Positions 52,924 through 62,569 are shown, numbered from the stretch's first letter. The stretch is DNA of 64,000 nt from Cerina sp048266425 (GCA_048266425.1 JBLWZN010000006.1:1-64000); one strand, 5' to 3'. Program-made: numbers and translations. The notes: a model not told the origin generated them from the letters alone.

Positions 52924-54171
52924 ATGGAAGTACTAAAAATAGCAACGGCAGGAAGCGTGGATGATGGCAAGAGTACCTTGATTGGAAGGTTGCTCTATGA
53001 TACAAAATCCTTGACCGACGATAAGTTGGAGGCCATTGAAAGAACAAGCAAGAAAAAGGGATACGACTATTTGGATTTTTCCCTGGCGACGGACGGCTTG
53101 GTAGCCGAAAGGGAACAGGGGATCACCATCGATGTGGCCCATATCTATTTTTCAACGGCGACTAAAAGCTATATCATTGCCGATACTCCCGGCCATGTGG
53201 AATATACCCGTAACATGGTTACCGGCGCCTCCACCTCCCAGGCCGCGATTATCTTGATCGATGCGAGAAAAGGAGTGATAGAACAGACCAATAGGCACTT
53301 TTTTATCAACAACCTGCTCCGGATCAAGGATGTAATCGTTGCCATAAACAAGATGGACTTGGTCGATTTTTCCGAAGATCGATACAATGAGATCAAATCG
53401 GATTTCGAGGTATTAATGGGCAAAAGGGATTACCAAGATCAGAATATTACCTTTATTCCGGTAAGTGCGTTAAAAGGGGACAATGTGGTCCATAAATCAA
53501 AGGCGATGGCTTGGTACAAGGGCCAGACCCTTTTGGAGCATTTGGAAGCGGTTGATCGTAAGGATGTCTATAATATTGGCACCCCCAGATTCCCGGTGCA
53601 ATACGTTATTCGGCCCAAAACGGATGAATTTCACGATTTTAGGGGCTTTGCGGGAAAGGTGTACGGAGGGGAACTAAGTGTGGGTGATGAGGTGGTGGTT
53701 TTGCCATCGATGACCAAATCAAAAATTAAGGACATATATTTTTATGATAAAAAATATAGGACCGCGACCCGCCGTTCTTCGGTAACGATAACCTTGGAAG
53801 ACGAAATCAATGTAAGTCGAGGGGATATGTTGGTAAAGGCCGGCGATCTGCCCACGATCGACAAACAATTTACAGCGACGATTTCTTGGATGGATGGACA
53901 AAATTTAAGTGTTGGTAATAAATACGTCCTACAGCATGGGGTGAACAAGGTTTTGGCCAAGGTTGAGACGATCCACCACAAGATCAATCCAGATTATTCA
54001 GGTATTGAGGAAGGAGTGGCTTCTTTGGGAATGAACGACATTGCACAAGTATCTTTTAGACTGAACAAACCCATTTTTTACGATTCGTTCAAGAATCACC
54101 GTACCAATGGATCTTTTATTCTGATCGATTCCAATTCCAACCATACGGCTGGAGTAGGGTTTATCAATTAA
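52924..54171 (+). CDS. cysN: sulfate adenylyltransferase subunit 1 (GTPase)
   Basis: A 415-residue EF-Tu-like GTPase that powers CysD: G1 AGSVDDGKSTLIGRLLYDTK, G3 ADTPGHVEYTRNM, G4 NKMDLVD. Its length covers only the GTPase and two beta-barrel domains; there is no fused APS kinase at the C-terminus, which ends SNHTAGVGFIN. Confidence 0.95.
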   Translation: MEVLKIATAGSVDDGKSTLIGRLLYDTKSLTDDKLEAIERTSKKKGYDYLDFSLATDGLVAEREQGITIDVAHIYFSTATKSYIIADTPGHVEYTRNMVTGASTSQAAIILIDARKGVIEQTNRHFFINNLLRIKDVIVAINKMDLVDFSEDRYNEIKSDFEVLMGKRDYQDQNITFIPVSALKGDNVVHKSKAMAWYKGQTLLEHLEAVDRKDVYNIGTPRFPVQYVIRPKTDEFHDFRGFAGKVYGGELSVGDEVVVLPSMTKSKIKDIYFYDKKYRTATRRSSVTITLEDEINVSRGDMLVKAGDLPTIDKQFTATISWMDGQNLSVGNKYVLQHGVNKVLAKVETIHHKINPDYSGIEEGVASLGMNDIAQVSFRLNKPIFYDSFKNHRTNGSFILIDSNSNHTAGVGFIN

Positions 54172-54194
54172 GAGCCTACAGAAACGATGTGGGA

Positions 54195-54235
54195 TAGATT
54201 TGTACAACAAGTCTATTGAATCTATAGGATAAATA
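54195..54235 (+). promoter_or_regulatory. sulfite reductase promoter and putative Rrf2 operator 3
   Basis: A -7 box TAGATTTG (54195-54202) is followed by TTGAATCTATAGGATAAATA (54216-54235), similar to the sites at 50114 and 50795. As at operator 2, it lies just downstream of the -7 box. A leader of about 170 nt without clear structure follows. Confidence 0.5.
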
Positions 54236-54407
54236 GATTAATATGGACAGAACCTTGATCGTCCAGTTATGAGTTCCAATTTTCAGTAGGGGATTTGGGC
54301 ACAACTTATGAAATAGGACATAGCGAAATTTGAGATAGGCCGATCGGGTTTATGACGAAAGGCGGGTTTTTTAATTAATTATCAGATAATTACAAAAATT
54401 TGAACGC

Positions 54408-56501
54408 ATGAAAACATTTACATCAGAATTGGTTAATCCGGTAGTAGAACAGGATATTTTGGATCTTGGGGCTAAGATCAACTTGTTCAAAGGCGGAAAA
54501 ATAACGGATGATAAATTTCGCAGCGTGCGTTTGGCAAGAGGGATTTACGGCCAACGGCAGCCCGGCGTTCAGATGATTCGAATTAAAAGGCCATATGGCA
54601 AGGTTACCTCTGCCCAATTGCGTAGAATTTGTGAGGTTTCCGATGAGTATTCTACAGGACGCCTTCATATTACCACACGGCAGGACATCCAGATACACTT
54701 TGTGGATGTTGCCCGGACCCCACAGCTTTGGACGGAGTTGGAAAAGGATGGGGTGACCATTCGGGAAGCTTGTGGTAATACGGTACGGAACGTAACCGCT
54801 AGTGAAACCGCTGGAATAGATGTCAACGAACCTTTCGATGTTTCTCCCTATGCCCATGCGCTTTTTGAGTATTTTCTTAGAAATCCGCCCAACCAGGAAA
54901 TGGGCCGAAAATTTAAGGTGTCATTTTCCGCAAGTGATGCGGACACGGGACTTTCCTACCTACACGATATAGGACTCATTGCCAAGATTCAAGATGGGGT
55001 TAGGGGGTTCAAGGTACTGCTCGGTGGTGGACTCGGCGCCCAACCAAGACATGCCGATTTGTTTGCCGAATTCTTACCTGCCGACAAGATAGTTCCTTTG
55101 ATGGAAAATGTGGTTCGCGTATTCGACCGTTATGGGGAGCGCAACAATCGCAACAAGGCCAGGATGAAATTTCTTATCCAAAATATTGGCTTGGACAAGT
55201 TCAAGGAATTAATGAAGGAGGAGGAATTGGCGGTGCCCTTTAAATCTTATCCCATTGATGCCGAGGCATATCCCAAGGTGAAAATTGCGGAGATAAAGGA
55301 TATTCCCCAAATAGAAATAAAGGACCAAATACTATTTGAACAATGGAAGTCCACCAATCTGGTTCCTCAAAAGCAGGAAGGCTACGTAGCCATCGGAATA
55401 CGGGTAAAGTTAGGGGATTTCTACACCAAGGAGGCAAGACAGCTGGCCGATCTTGTTGAGAAATACGCCGCTGGGGAAATGCGGATGACCCTGCGCCAAA
55501 ATATTTTGATTCCCTATGTAAGGGAAGATGTTGTTCCCTTCTTTTACCAGGAATTGGATAAACTGGGCATGGCCTTGGTCGGCTATAATACTGCGGCCGA
55601 CATTACAGCCTGCCCGGGTACGGATACCTGCAACCTGGGTATTTCCAGTAGTACGGGGATCGCTGTTGAACTGGAGCGTGTCATCGATGCCGAATACCCG
55701 CACTACATCAATAATCCAGATGTGGCCATAAAGATCAGTGGATGTATGAATGCCTGCGGTCAGCACAATATGGCCAATATCGGCTTTCAGGGCATGTCCA
55801 TAAGGGCCAATAACAAGATGGTGGCTCCGGCCCTTCAGGTGTTGTTGGGTGGTGGTAATTTTGGGAACGGAAATGGCCGTTATGCGGACAAGGTGATTAA
55901 GGTGCCCAGCAAACGAGGGCCACAGGCGTTGCGGTTGATCTTGGACGATTATGAGGCCAATGCCAACGGAAAGTCCTTTGTGGATTATTATGAGGAAAAG
56001 GGCCAGATCTATTTTTACGATTTTCTAAAGCCGTTGGCAGACATTGAAAGCCTCACCGCCGAGGATTTTATAGATTGGGGAACCCATGAACAATATGAAA
56101 AGGCAATTGGGGTAGGCGAATGCGCCGGGGTTATCATCGATTTGATCGCGACCTTGTTTACGGAGAGCGAGGAGAAAATTGAAAGTGCACTTGCTGCTTA
56201 TAAGAATCAAAAATGGGCTGCAAGCATCTATCATTCGTATTCTTCGATCATCAATTCTGCCAAGGCCTTATTGCTTTCGGACAATAAGAAGACCAATACC
56301 CATATCGGGATAATTGAGGACTTTGATGAATTTTTTGTGTCGACCAATAAAATAGATTTGGGAACCTCCTTTGAGAGGTTCTTACTTCAATTGAACCAGA
56401 ATGCCCCGACCGAAGCTTTTGCAAAAAGCTATTTGGAAGATGCCAAAGCGTTTTTGGAAAAAGGGGAGGCCTACAGAAAATTAGAGCTTGCGGAGGCGTA
56501 A
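54408..56501 (+). CDS. sulfite/nitrite reductase with C-terminal HEPN domain
   Basis: A 697-residue siroheme protein. Two ferredoxin-like/NiR halves run to about 560. The cluster-siroheme ligands are visible as TACPGTDTCNLG and GCMNACGQHN. Residues about 575-697 (ALAAYKNQKWAASIYHSYSS and after) form an HEPN-like helical tail. Sulfite reduction to sulfide is indicated by the cys neighbours; electrons probably come from the flavin reductase two genes downstream. Confidence 0.92.
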   Translation: MKTFTSELVNPVVEQDILDLGAKINLFKGGKITDDKFRSVRLARGIYGQRQPGVQMIRIKRPYGKVTSAQLRRICEVSDEYSTGRLHITTRQDIQIHFVDVARTPQLWTELEKDGVTIREACGNTVRNVTASETAGIDVNEPFDVSPYAHALFEYFLRNPPNQEMGRKFKVSFSASDADTGLSYLHDIGLIAKIQDGVRGFKVLLGGGLGAQPRHADLFAEFLPADKIVPLMENVVRVFDRYGERNNRNKARMKFLIQNIGLDKFKELMKEEELAVPFKSYPIDAEAYPKVKIAEIKDIPQIEIKDQILFEQWKSTNLVPQKQEGYVAIGIRVKLGDFYTKEARQLADLVEKYAAGEMRMTLRQNILIPYVREDVVPFFYQELDKLGMALVGYNTAADITACPGTDTCNLGISSSTGIAVELERVIDAEYPHYINNPDVAIKISGCMNACGQHNMANIGFQGMSIRANNKMVAPALQVLLGGGNFGNGNGRYADKVIKVPSKRGPQALRLILDDYEANANGKSFVDYYEEKGQIYFYDFLKPLADIESLTAEDFIDWGTHEQYEKAIGVGECAGVIIDLIATLFTESEEKIESALAAYKNQKWAASIYHSYSSIINSAKALLLSDNKKTNTHIGIIEDFDEFFVSTNKIDLGTSFERFLLQLNQNAPTEAFAKSYLEDAKAFLEKGEAYRKLELAEA

Positions 56502-56621
56502 GACCTACAAAGTTGGCAGTAACAGTTGGCAGTATTGTAAAAGGTCCAACTTGTTAATATAAAAATAGTATCACAGTTAACTTTTAAAGAAGAAACCAAT
56601 AACCCATCACAGGAAATTAGT

Positions 56622-57497
56622 TTGAAAACAAACGATAAACATAAAAACAAGGTTGGGAATTTGCCCTTAATTTTTCCTTCCCAAAATTATTGGGAGGGGG
56701 CTAAGGGGCTTCTTACGGTCGTAGGAGCGGGCCCTGGCGATGTAGAACTCATCACCCTAAAAGCCATTAAAGCCTTGAACGCTGCAGATGTCGTTCTTTA
56801 CGATGCCTTGGTAAACCCTGAATTGTTGGAATATGCCCCGCACGCCGAGCATATTTTCGTGGGCAAAAGAAAGGGCTGCTACGTTTTTCAACAGGAACAA
56901 ATCAATGAACTGATCGTTAGCCGTGCCAAGACCCAAGGACATGTAGTGCGATTAAAAGGGGGCGACCCCTTTGTTTTTGGCCGTGGTGCCGAAGAAATGG
57001 AATATGCGGCTTCCCATGGTTTGCAAGTAGCCGTGGTCCCCGGAATATCCGCTTGCATGGCGGTACCTGCCTATCAAGGCATTCCTGTGACCAAGAGAGG
57101 GGCCGCAGAAAGTTTTTGGGTCATTACGGGTACTACAAAGGACCATAAATTATCCAAGGATGTTGCCTTGGCCTCCCGATCCAATGCTACGGTCATCATC
57201 TTAATGGGAATGTCCAAGTTATCGGAAATCGTTGGCCTCTATAAAAAACAGGGAAAATCCGACCTTCCTGTCGGTATCATCCAAAACGGGACCTGCTGGG
57301 ATGAGAAAGTGGGTTTCGGAACCATTGACACCATTGAGGAGGAAGTTGGTAAGCATCAATTGGCCAATCCGGCCATTATTGTCATAGGCGAAGTGGTTGC
57401 CCACAGGGAAACAATGTTGAATATTATAGAACGCCATAAAATAAAATCGGAAAGTCTTGCCTTTGACTACATCGGGACAAAGGAAGAAAGTTTATAA
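56622..57497 (+). CDS. cobA: uroporphyrinogen-III C-methyltransferase
   Basis: A 291-residue SUMT that turns uroporphyrinogen III into precorrin-2 for siroheme. Signatures: TVVGAGPGDVELITLKA, DVVLYDALVNPELL, RLKGGDPFVFGRGAEE and VVPGISACMAVPAYQGIPVT. The TTG at 56622 is the likely start. The dehydrogenase/ferrochelatase needed to finish siroheme is not in this operon. Confidence 0.95.
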   Translation: MKTNDKHKNKVGNLPLIFPSQNYWEGAKGLLTVVGAGPGDVELITLKAIKALNAADVVLYDALVNPELLEYAPHAEHIFVGKRKGCYVFQQEQINELIVSRAKTQGHVVRLKGGDPFVFGRGAEEMEYAASHGLQVAVVPGISACMAVPAYQGIPVTKRGAAESFWVITGTTKDHKLSKDVALASRSNATVIILMGMSKLSEIVGLYKKQGKSDLPVGIIQNGTCWDEKVGFGTIDTIEEEVGKHQLANPAIIVIGEVVAHRETMLNIIERHKIKSESLAFDYIGTKEESL

Positions 57498-57520
57498 AAA
57501 CCAGAATTAAGTCACTTACA

Positions 57521-58585
57521 ATGATAAAAACAGATATTTTGATTATTGGTGCCGGGCCCACAGGGCTGTTCACCGTTTTTGAGGCTGGGCTGTTAAAGCT
57601 AAAAACCCATTTGATAGATGCTTTGCCACAGCCTGGCGGGCAATGTTCGGAGATATATCCAAAGAAGCCTATTTATGATATTCCCGCATTTCCTGAAATA
57701 CTGGCTGGGGACTTGGTAAAGAATCTAATGGAACAGATAAGGCCTTTTGAGCCTGGTTTTACCCTAGGGGAAAGAGCGGAAACCTTGGATAGACTTGAGG
57801 ATGGTTCCTTTATCGTTACCACAAACAGGGGGACAAAACATCATGCGCCCGTTGTGGTGATCGCTGGCGGGCTAGGTTCGTTTGAGCCTCGCAAGCCTTT
57901 GATTCCAAATATCCAGAATTTTGAGGATAAGGGGATTGCCTATATGATCAAAGATCCCGAAGTATATCGAAATAAAAAAGTGGTGATTTCAGGGGGTGGC
58001 GATTCCGCTTTGGACTGGGCCATTTTCTTGGCCGAGGTGGCCAGTGAGGTTTCATTGGTACACCGAAGAAACGAGTTTAGGGGAGCGTTGGACTCCGTGG
58101 AAAAGGCCTCCGAATTGGCCAAACTGGGCAGAATTCAGCTCTTTACCGAAGCTGAGGTTACTGCTGTACATGGGGAATCGGAGTTGGAAGCGGTTATCGT
58201 AACCCACAATGATAAGGAGAAAGGGGAGACTTACGTAGAAGCCGATGCCTTTATTCCCTTGTTTGGACTTTCCCCAAAGTTGGGTCCGATCGGTAATTGG
58301 GGCTTGGAAATCGAGAAGAATGCCATCAAAGTTGATAACTCCTATGATTACCAGACCAATATTCCCGGAGTGTATGCCATCGGGGATGTAAACACCTATC
58401 CCGGCAAACTGAAATTGATACTTTCCGGTTTCCACGAGGCGGCAGTAATGTGCCAGAGTGCCTATCAATTGATCAATCCCGGAAAACGTTATGTGATGAA
58501 ATATACGACGGTAGGCGGGGTAGAAGGATTTGACGGTACCAAAAAGGAAGCCAAAAAAGAAGTGGTACAAAGTATAATGGCTTAA
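57521..58585 (+). CDS. thioredoxin-reductase-like ferredoxin/flavodoxin-NADP reductase
   Basis: A 354-residue FAD/NAD(P)-dependent reductase: FAD motif ILIIGAGPTGLFTVFEAG, second Rossmann motif VVISGGGDSALDWAIFLAE, and PGVYAIGDVNTYPGKL before the C-terminal helix. There is no CxxC redox pair between the domains, so it is not a thioredoxin reductase but resembles the TrxR-like ferredoxin-NADP reductases. It likely feeds electrons to the sulfite reductase. Confidence 0.88.
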   Translation: MIKTDILIIGAGPTGLFTVFEAGLLKLKTHLIDALPQPGGQCSEIYPKKPIYDIPAFPEILAGDLVKNLMEQIRPFEPGFTLGERAETLDRLEDGSFIVTTNRGTKHHAPVVVIAGGLGSFEPRKPLIPNIQNFEDKGIAYMIKDPEVYRNKKVVISGGGDSALDWAIFLAEVASEVSLVHRRNEFRGALDSVEKASELAKLGRIQLFTEAEVTAVHGESELEAVIVTHNDKEKGETYVEADAFIPLFGLSPKLGPIGNWGLEIEKNAIKVDNSYDYQTNIPGVYAIGDVNTYPGKLKLILSGFHEAAVMCQSAYQLINPGKRYVMKYTTVGGVEGFDGTKKEAKKEVVQSIMA

Positions 58586-58627
58586 CGGAGGTTGGGCCAA
58601 TAAGATAATTATTCTGAATTAGTCAAG

Positions 58628-58679
58628 GCCTGCCGAGTTGGGAGCTTTTTATAAGCTTCCCAAATCTAGCGGGCTTTTT
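58628..58679 (+). terminator. terminator of the sulfite reductase operon
   Basis: An outer stem GCCTGC (58628-58633) with GCGGGC (58669-58674), an inner stem GGGAGCTT with AAGCTTCCC, then CTTTTTG. Confidence 0.8.
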
Positions 58680-58757
58680 GTTGTGGTTTGCACAAGGTTC
58701 ACGCCTATTTTCCAAATAGTCCGATTCCCTTGTATTTGACCGTGCTATACCGTTACT

Positions 58758-58790
58758 TTGCAAAGTCAAAATTAATAGGATTTCCCCTAT
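58758..58790 (+). promoter_or_regulatory. metH promoter region with a weak ATAGGAT site
   Basis: GTTACTTTGC (near 58752-58761) is close to a -7 box. ATAGGATT follows at 58775-58782, resembling the core of operators 1-3 with two changes. It is also part of an AATAGG/CCTATT inverted repeat. No cobalamin riboswitch is visible in the leader. Confidence 0.3.
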
Positions 58791-58833
58791 TTGGACTACC
58801 CAAATCGCAGTTCTGCATAATTGCCGCGAATCA

Positions 58834-59844
58834 ATGAAAAAAATTGAAGAAATACTAGAAGAGAGAATCTTGGTTTTGGATGGTGCCATGGGAACTATGC
58901 TGCAGCGTTATAAATTCTCCGAAGCCGATTTTCGTGGAGAACGTTTTAAGGATTGGCCTTATCCCCTGCAGGGGAATAACGACCTATTATCCTTGACCAA
59001 ACCTCAGGCTATTGCAGAAGTACATCGTAAATATTTAGAGGCCGGGGCCGATATATTGGAGACCAATACCTTTTCTAGTACCACTATTGCGATGGCAGAT
59101 TATCACATGGAGGAATTGGTGTACGACCTAAACTTTGAATCGGCCCAAATCGCCAAAAAAGTAGCGGCTGAGTTTACCGCAATAAACCCTGATAAACCCA
59201 GGTTTGTAGCGGGTAGTATGGGACCTACGAACAGAACGGCCAGCATGTCCCCCGATGTTAACGACCCCGGATTTAGGGCCATTTCATTTGAAGAATTAAG
59301 AAAGGCCTACAAACAACAAGCAGAGGCCCTGCTCGATGGAGGGGTCGATATCTTGTTGGTGGAAACCGTATTTGACACCCTCAATGCCAAGGCGGCCCTA
59401 TTTGCCATTGAGGAAATAAAGGAGGAACGGAACATTTCTATTCCCGTCATGGTGAGTGGTACCATAACCGATGCCTCTGGCCGAACGCTTTCTGGACAGA
59501 CGGCAGAGGCATTTTTAATTTCCATTTCCCATATCCCATTGCTTTCCGTGGGGTTGAACTGTGCCTTGGGAGCCAAGCAGTTAACGCCTTACCTGGAGGT
59601 GTTGTCACAGAAAGCGGATACCGCCGTTTCTGCCCACCCCAATGCTGGATTGCCCAATGCCTTTGGGGAATACGACGAAACTCCCGAACAAATGGCCGAT
59701 CAAATAAAGGAATATCTGGAAAAGGGATTGGTCAACATTATCGGTGGTTGTTGTGGAACTACGGAGAAGCATATTAAGGCGATAGCGGATATGGCAAAGT
59801 ATTATGATCCGAGAAATGTCAGGGCCAACAGTACTACTACATAA
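58834..59844 (+). CDS. metH: methionine synthase homocysteine-methyltransferase part (MetH N-terminal)
   Basis: A 336-residue stand-alone homocysteine S-methyltransferase domain, which is the first domain of MetH. The zinc ligands are visible in SVGLNCALGAKQ and IIGGCCGTTEKH. VLDGAMGTMLQRY and ETNTFSSTT are also characteristic. The rest of MetH starts 4 nt downstream, so the protein is made as two chains, as is usual in Bacteroidota. Confidence 0.93.
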   Translation: MKKIEEILEERILVLDGAMGTMLQRYKFSEADFRGERFKDWPYPLQGNNDLLSLTKPQAIAEVHRKYLEAGADILETNTFSSTTIAMADYHMEELVYDLNFESAQIAKKVAAEFTAINPDKPRFVAGSMGPTNRTASMSPDVNDPGFRAISFEELRKAYKQQAEALLDGGVDILLVETVFDTLNAKAALFAIEEIKEERNISIPVMVSGTITDASGRTLSGQTAEAFLISISHIPLLSVGLNCALGAKQLTPYLEVLSQKADTAVSAHPNAGLPNAFGEYDETPEQMADQIKEYLEKGLVNIIGGCCGTTEKHIKAIADMAKYYDPRNVRANSTTT

Positions 59845-59848
59845 ATAG

Positions 59849-62569
59849 ATGAGCGAATTAAAATCAGAAATAGAAAGCCAAACCCCTAAAAGGAAAGGAC
59901 TTACCCTAAGTGGACTTGAGCCCCTGATCGTTACCCCCGAAAGCAATTTCGTAAACGTTGGGGAGCGGACCAATGTGGCAGGATCCAAAAAATTCCTACG
60001 ATTGATAAACGAGGAGAAGTTCGAGGAAGCCCTGGATATCGCTCGTGAACAAGTGGAAGGAGGGGCACAGATCATCGATGTGAATATGGATGACGGCCTT
60101 TTGGACGGCAAGAAGGTTATGGTGAAATTCCTGAACCTTATTATGGCCGAGCCCGATATAGCCCGCGTTCCTATCATGATCGATAGCTCCAAATGGGATA
60201 TTATCGAGGCCGGACTACAGGTTGTTCAAGGCAAATGTGTGGTGAATTCCATTAGCCTTAAGGAAGGGGAAGAAGAATTTATTCGGCATGCCAAACTTAT
60301 AAAACGATATGGTGCCGCTGTAATCGTGATGGCTTTTGATGAGGAGGGACAGGCCGATAACTACGAGCGCCGATTGGAAATTTCCAAGCGGTCCTACGAT
60401 ATTTTGGTAAATCAGGTAAAGTTTGCCCCGGAGGATATCATCTTTGATCTTAATATCTTCCCTGTTGCCACCGGAATGGACGAGCACAAGCGCAATGCGC
60501 TCGATTTTATCGAGGCAACCGCTTGGGTCAAGGAGAACCTGCCCTATTGCAGCGTAAGCGGGGGCGTGAGCAATGTATCCTTTTCCTTTCGCGGCAACAA
60601 TCCGGTGCGGGAGGCTATGCACTCCGTTTTTCTATACCATGCCATTAAGGCGGGGATGAACATGGGAATCGTAAATCCTTCCATGTTGGAGGTGTACGAC
60701 AATATTCCCAAAGATCTATTGGAGCGGGTGGAGGATGTTATTTTGAACCGAAGGGACGATGCCACGGAACGACTTTTGGATTTTGCGGAAAGCGTTGTCG
60801 GCAATGCAAAGGAAAGGACCGTTGATCTTTCTTGGCGAGAAAATCCGTTACAAGATCGTATTACCCATGCCTTGGTTAAAGGGGTGGATCAATATATCGT
60901 GGAAGACGTGGAAGAGGCCCGGCAATCGACCTCCAAGACCATAGAGGTAATCGAAGGGCATCTTATGATCGGAATGAACGTAGTGGGTGACTTGTTCGGT
61001 AGTGGAAAAATGTTCCTTCCCCAAGTGGTAAAATCGGCCCGGGTAATGAAGAAAGCGGTGGCTTACTTGCTCCCGTTTATCGAAGAAGAGAAATTGGCCC
61101 ATCCGGATCCGGATGGAGGTAGCGGTGCCGTTGGTAAAATCTTAATGGCCACTGTGAAGGGCGACGTCCACGATATTGGTAAAAATATTGTAGGGGTAGT
61201 ACTGGCTTGCAACAATTATGAGATCATAGATTTAGGGGTGATGGTACCGCCGGAAAAGATCCTCCAGACCGCCAAAGACCAAAATGTGGATGCCATTGGA
61301 CTCAGTGGACTTATCACGCCTTCCTTGGATGAGATGGCGTATTTGGCCAAGGAAATGGAGCGACAGAATTTTACGATTCCCTTGCTGATCGGTGGGGCGA
61401 CCACTAGTAAGGCCCATACCGCGGTAAAAATAGACCCCCAGTATAAGAATACGGTGGTGCATGTAAACGATGCATCCAGGGCGGTAACCGTGGTTGGCGA
61501 CCTATTGAAAAAGGAAACCTCCCAAAATTATAGGGAGGCCATAAAGGCCGACTATGAGGTCTTTAGGACACAGTTTCTAAAGCGTACCAAGCACAAGGAA
61601 TATTTGTCCATTGCCGATGCCAGAAAGAATAAATACGCTATCGATTGGAATACCACCGAAGTTTTTAGCCCAAACCAAATTGGCATTCAGGTCATCGAGG
61701 ATTTTGATCTGGAAAAATTGGAGGAAATAATGGATTGGACTCCCTTCTTCAGGAGTTGGGAGTTGCACGGCAAGTATCCTGAAATTTTGAAAGATGAATT
61801 GGTAGGGAAACAGGCAACTGAACTTTTTGCGGATGCCCAAGAAATGCTCCAAAGGATTTTTAAGGAAAAATGGCTAAAGGCTAAGGGTATATTCGGGATT
61901 TTCCGTGCCAATACCATTAATGATGACGATATTGAAGTAACGGTTGGTGACCGAAAATTCAAATTCAGGACCCTGCGGCAGCAGTTGAAAAAATACGCTG
62001 GGAAACCCAATTTTGCGCTAGCCGATTTTATTGCTCCCAAGGAAACGGGTATTTCCGATTATATTGGATGTTTCTGTGTCACTACTGGTTTTGGGACCGA
62101 GGAAAAGGCCGAAATGTTCCGGAAGGACCTGGACGATTACAATTCCATAATGGTCAAGGCCTTGTCCGACAGATTGGCGGAAGCCTTTGCCGAATATTTG
62201 CACAAGGAGGTTAGAACCAAGTATTGGGGCTATGCCGCCAATGAAAATTTAAGTAATGAGGAAATGATAGGGGAGGTGTATAAAGGCATCCGTCCGGCGC
62301 CCGGATATCCCGCCTGTCCCGATCATTTGGAAAAATTGACCATCTGGGAAGTTTTGGACGTTAAGGGTAAAATTGGGGTGGAGCTAACCGAAAGTTTGGC
62401 CATGTGGCCGGCATCGAGTGTCAGTGGATATTATTTTGCCAACGCCGAAGCCAGGTATTTTGGTATAGGCAAAATTAAGGAGGACCAAGTATTCGATTTT
62501 GCAAAGCGCAAGGGAATACCCAAGGAAGAGGCGAGTAAATGGCTCGCCCCGAATATAGATGACAATTAA
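59849..62569 (+). CDS. metH: methionine synthase, folate-, cobalamin- and activation-domain chain
   Basis: A 906-residue chain holding the last three MetH modules: pterin-binding (FVNVGERTNVAGSKKF, about 30-300), cobalamin cap and B12 domains (DVHDIGKNIVGVVLACNNYE with the His that ligates cobalt) and the activation domain (about 590-890, with RPAPGYPACPDHLEK and SVSGYYFANAEARYFG). With the upstream chain it transfers the methyl group from methyltetrahydrofolate to homocysteine. Cobalamin dependence is clear. Confidence 0.95.
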   Translation: MSELKSEIESQTPKRKGLTLSGLEPLIVTPESNFVNVGERTNVAGSKKFLRLINEEKFEEALDIAREQVEGGAQIIDVNMDDGLLDGKKVMVKFLNLIMAEPDIARVPIMIDSSKWDIIEAGLQVVQGKCVVNSISLKEGEEEFIRHAKLIKRYGAAVIVMAFDEEGQADNYERRLEISKRSYDILVNQVKFAPEDIIFDLNIFPVATGMDEHKRNALDFIEATAWVKENLPYCSVSGGVSNVSFSFRGNNPVREAMHSVFLYHAIKAGMNMGIVNPSMLEVYDNIPKDLLERVEDVILNRRDDATERLLDFAESVVGNAKERTVDLSWRENPLQDRITHALVKGVDQYIVEDVEEARQSTSKTIEVIEGHLMIGMNVVGDLFGSGKMFLPQVVKSARVMKKAVAYLLPFIEEEKLAHPDPDGGSGAVGKILMATVKGDVHDIGKNIVGVVLACNNYEIIDLGVMVPPEKILQTAKDQNVDAIGLSGLITPSLDEMAYLAKEMERQNFTIPLLIGGATTSKAHTAVKIDPQYKNTVVHVNDASRAVTVVGDLLKKETSQNYREAIKADYEVFRTQFLKRTKHKEYLSIADARKNKYAIDWNTTEVFSPNQIGIQVIEDFDLEKLEEIMDWTPFFRSWELHGKYPEILKDELVGKQATELFADAQEMLQRIFKEKWLKAKGIFGIFRANTINDDDIEVTVGDRKFKFRTLRQQLKKYAGKPNFALADFIAPKETGISDYIGCFCVTTGFGTEEKAEMFRKDLDDYNSIMVKALSDRLAEAFAEYLHKEVRTKYWGYAANENLSNEEMIGEVYKGIRPAPGYPACPDHLEKLTIWEVLDVKGKIGVELTESLAMWPASSVSGYYFANAEARYFGIGKIKEDQVFDFAKRKGIPKEEASKWLAPNIDDN

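Noticed and set aside
57521..58585. Thioredoxin reductase (trxB)
   Set aside because: The two Rossmann motifs match, but the redox CxxC pair is missing, which points to the ferredoxin-NADP reductase subgroup.
58586..58833. Cobalamin riboswitch upstream of cobalamin-dependent metH
   Set aside because: No B12-box-like sequence or matching long structure is visible; only a terminator and a promoter-like region.
58834..62569. Frameshift splitting metH
   Set aside because: Both chains have proper starts and ends 4 nt apart at the usual domain border, and two-chain MetH is normal in Bacteroidota.
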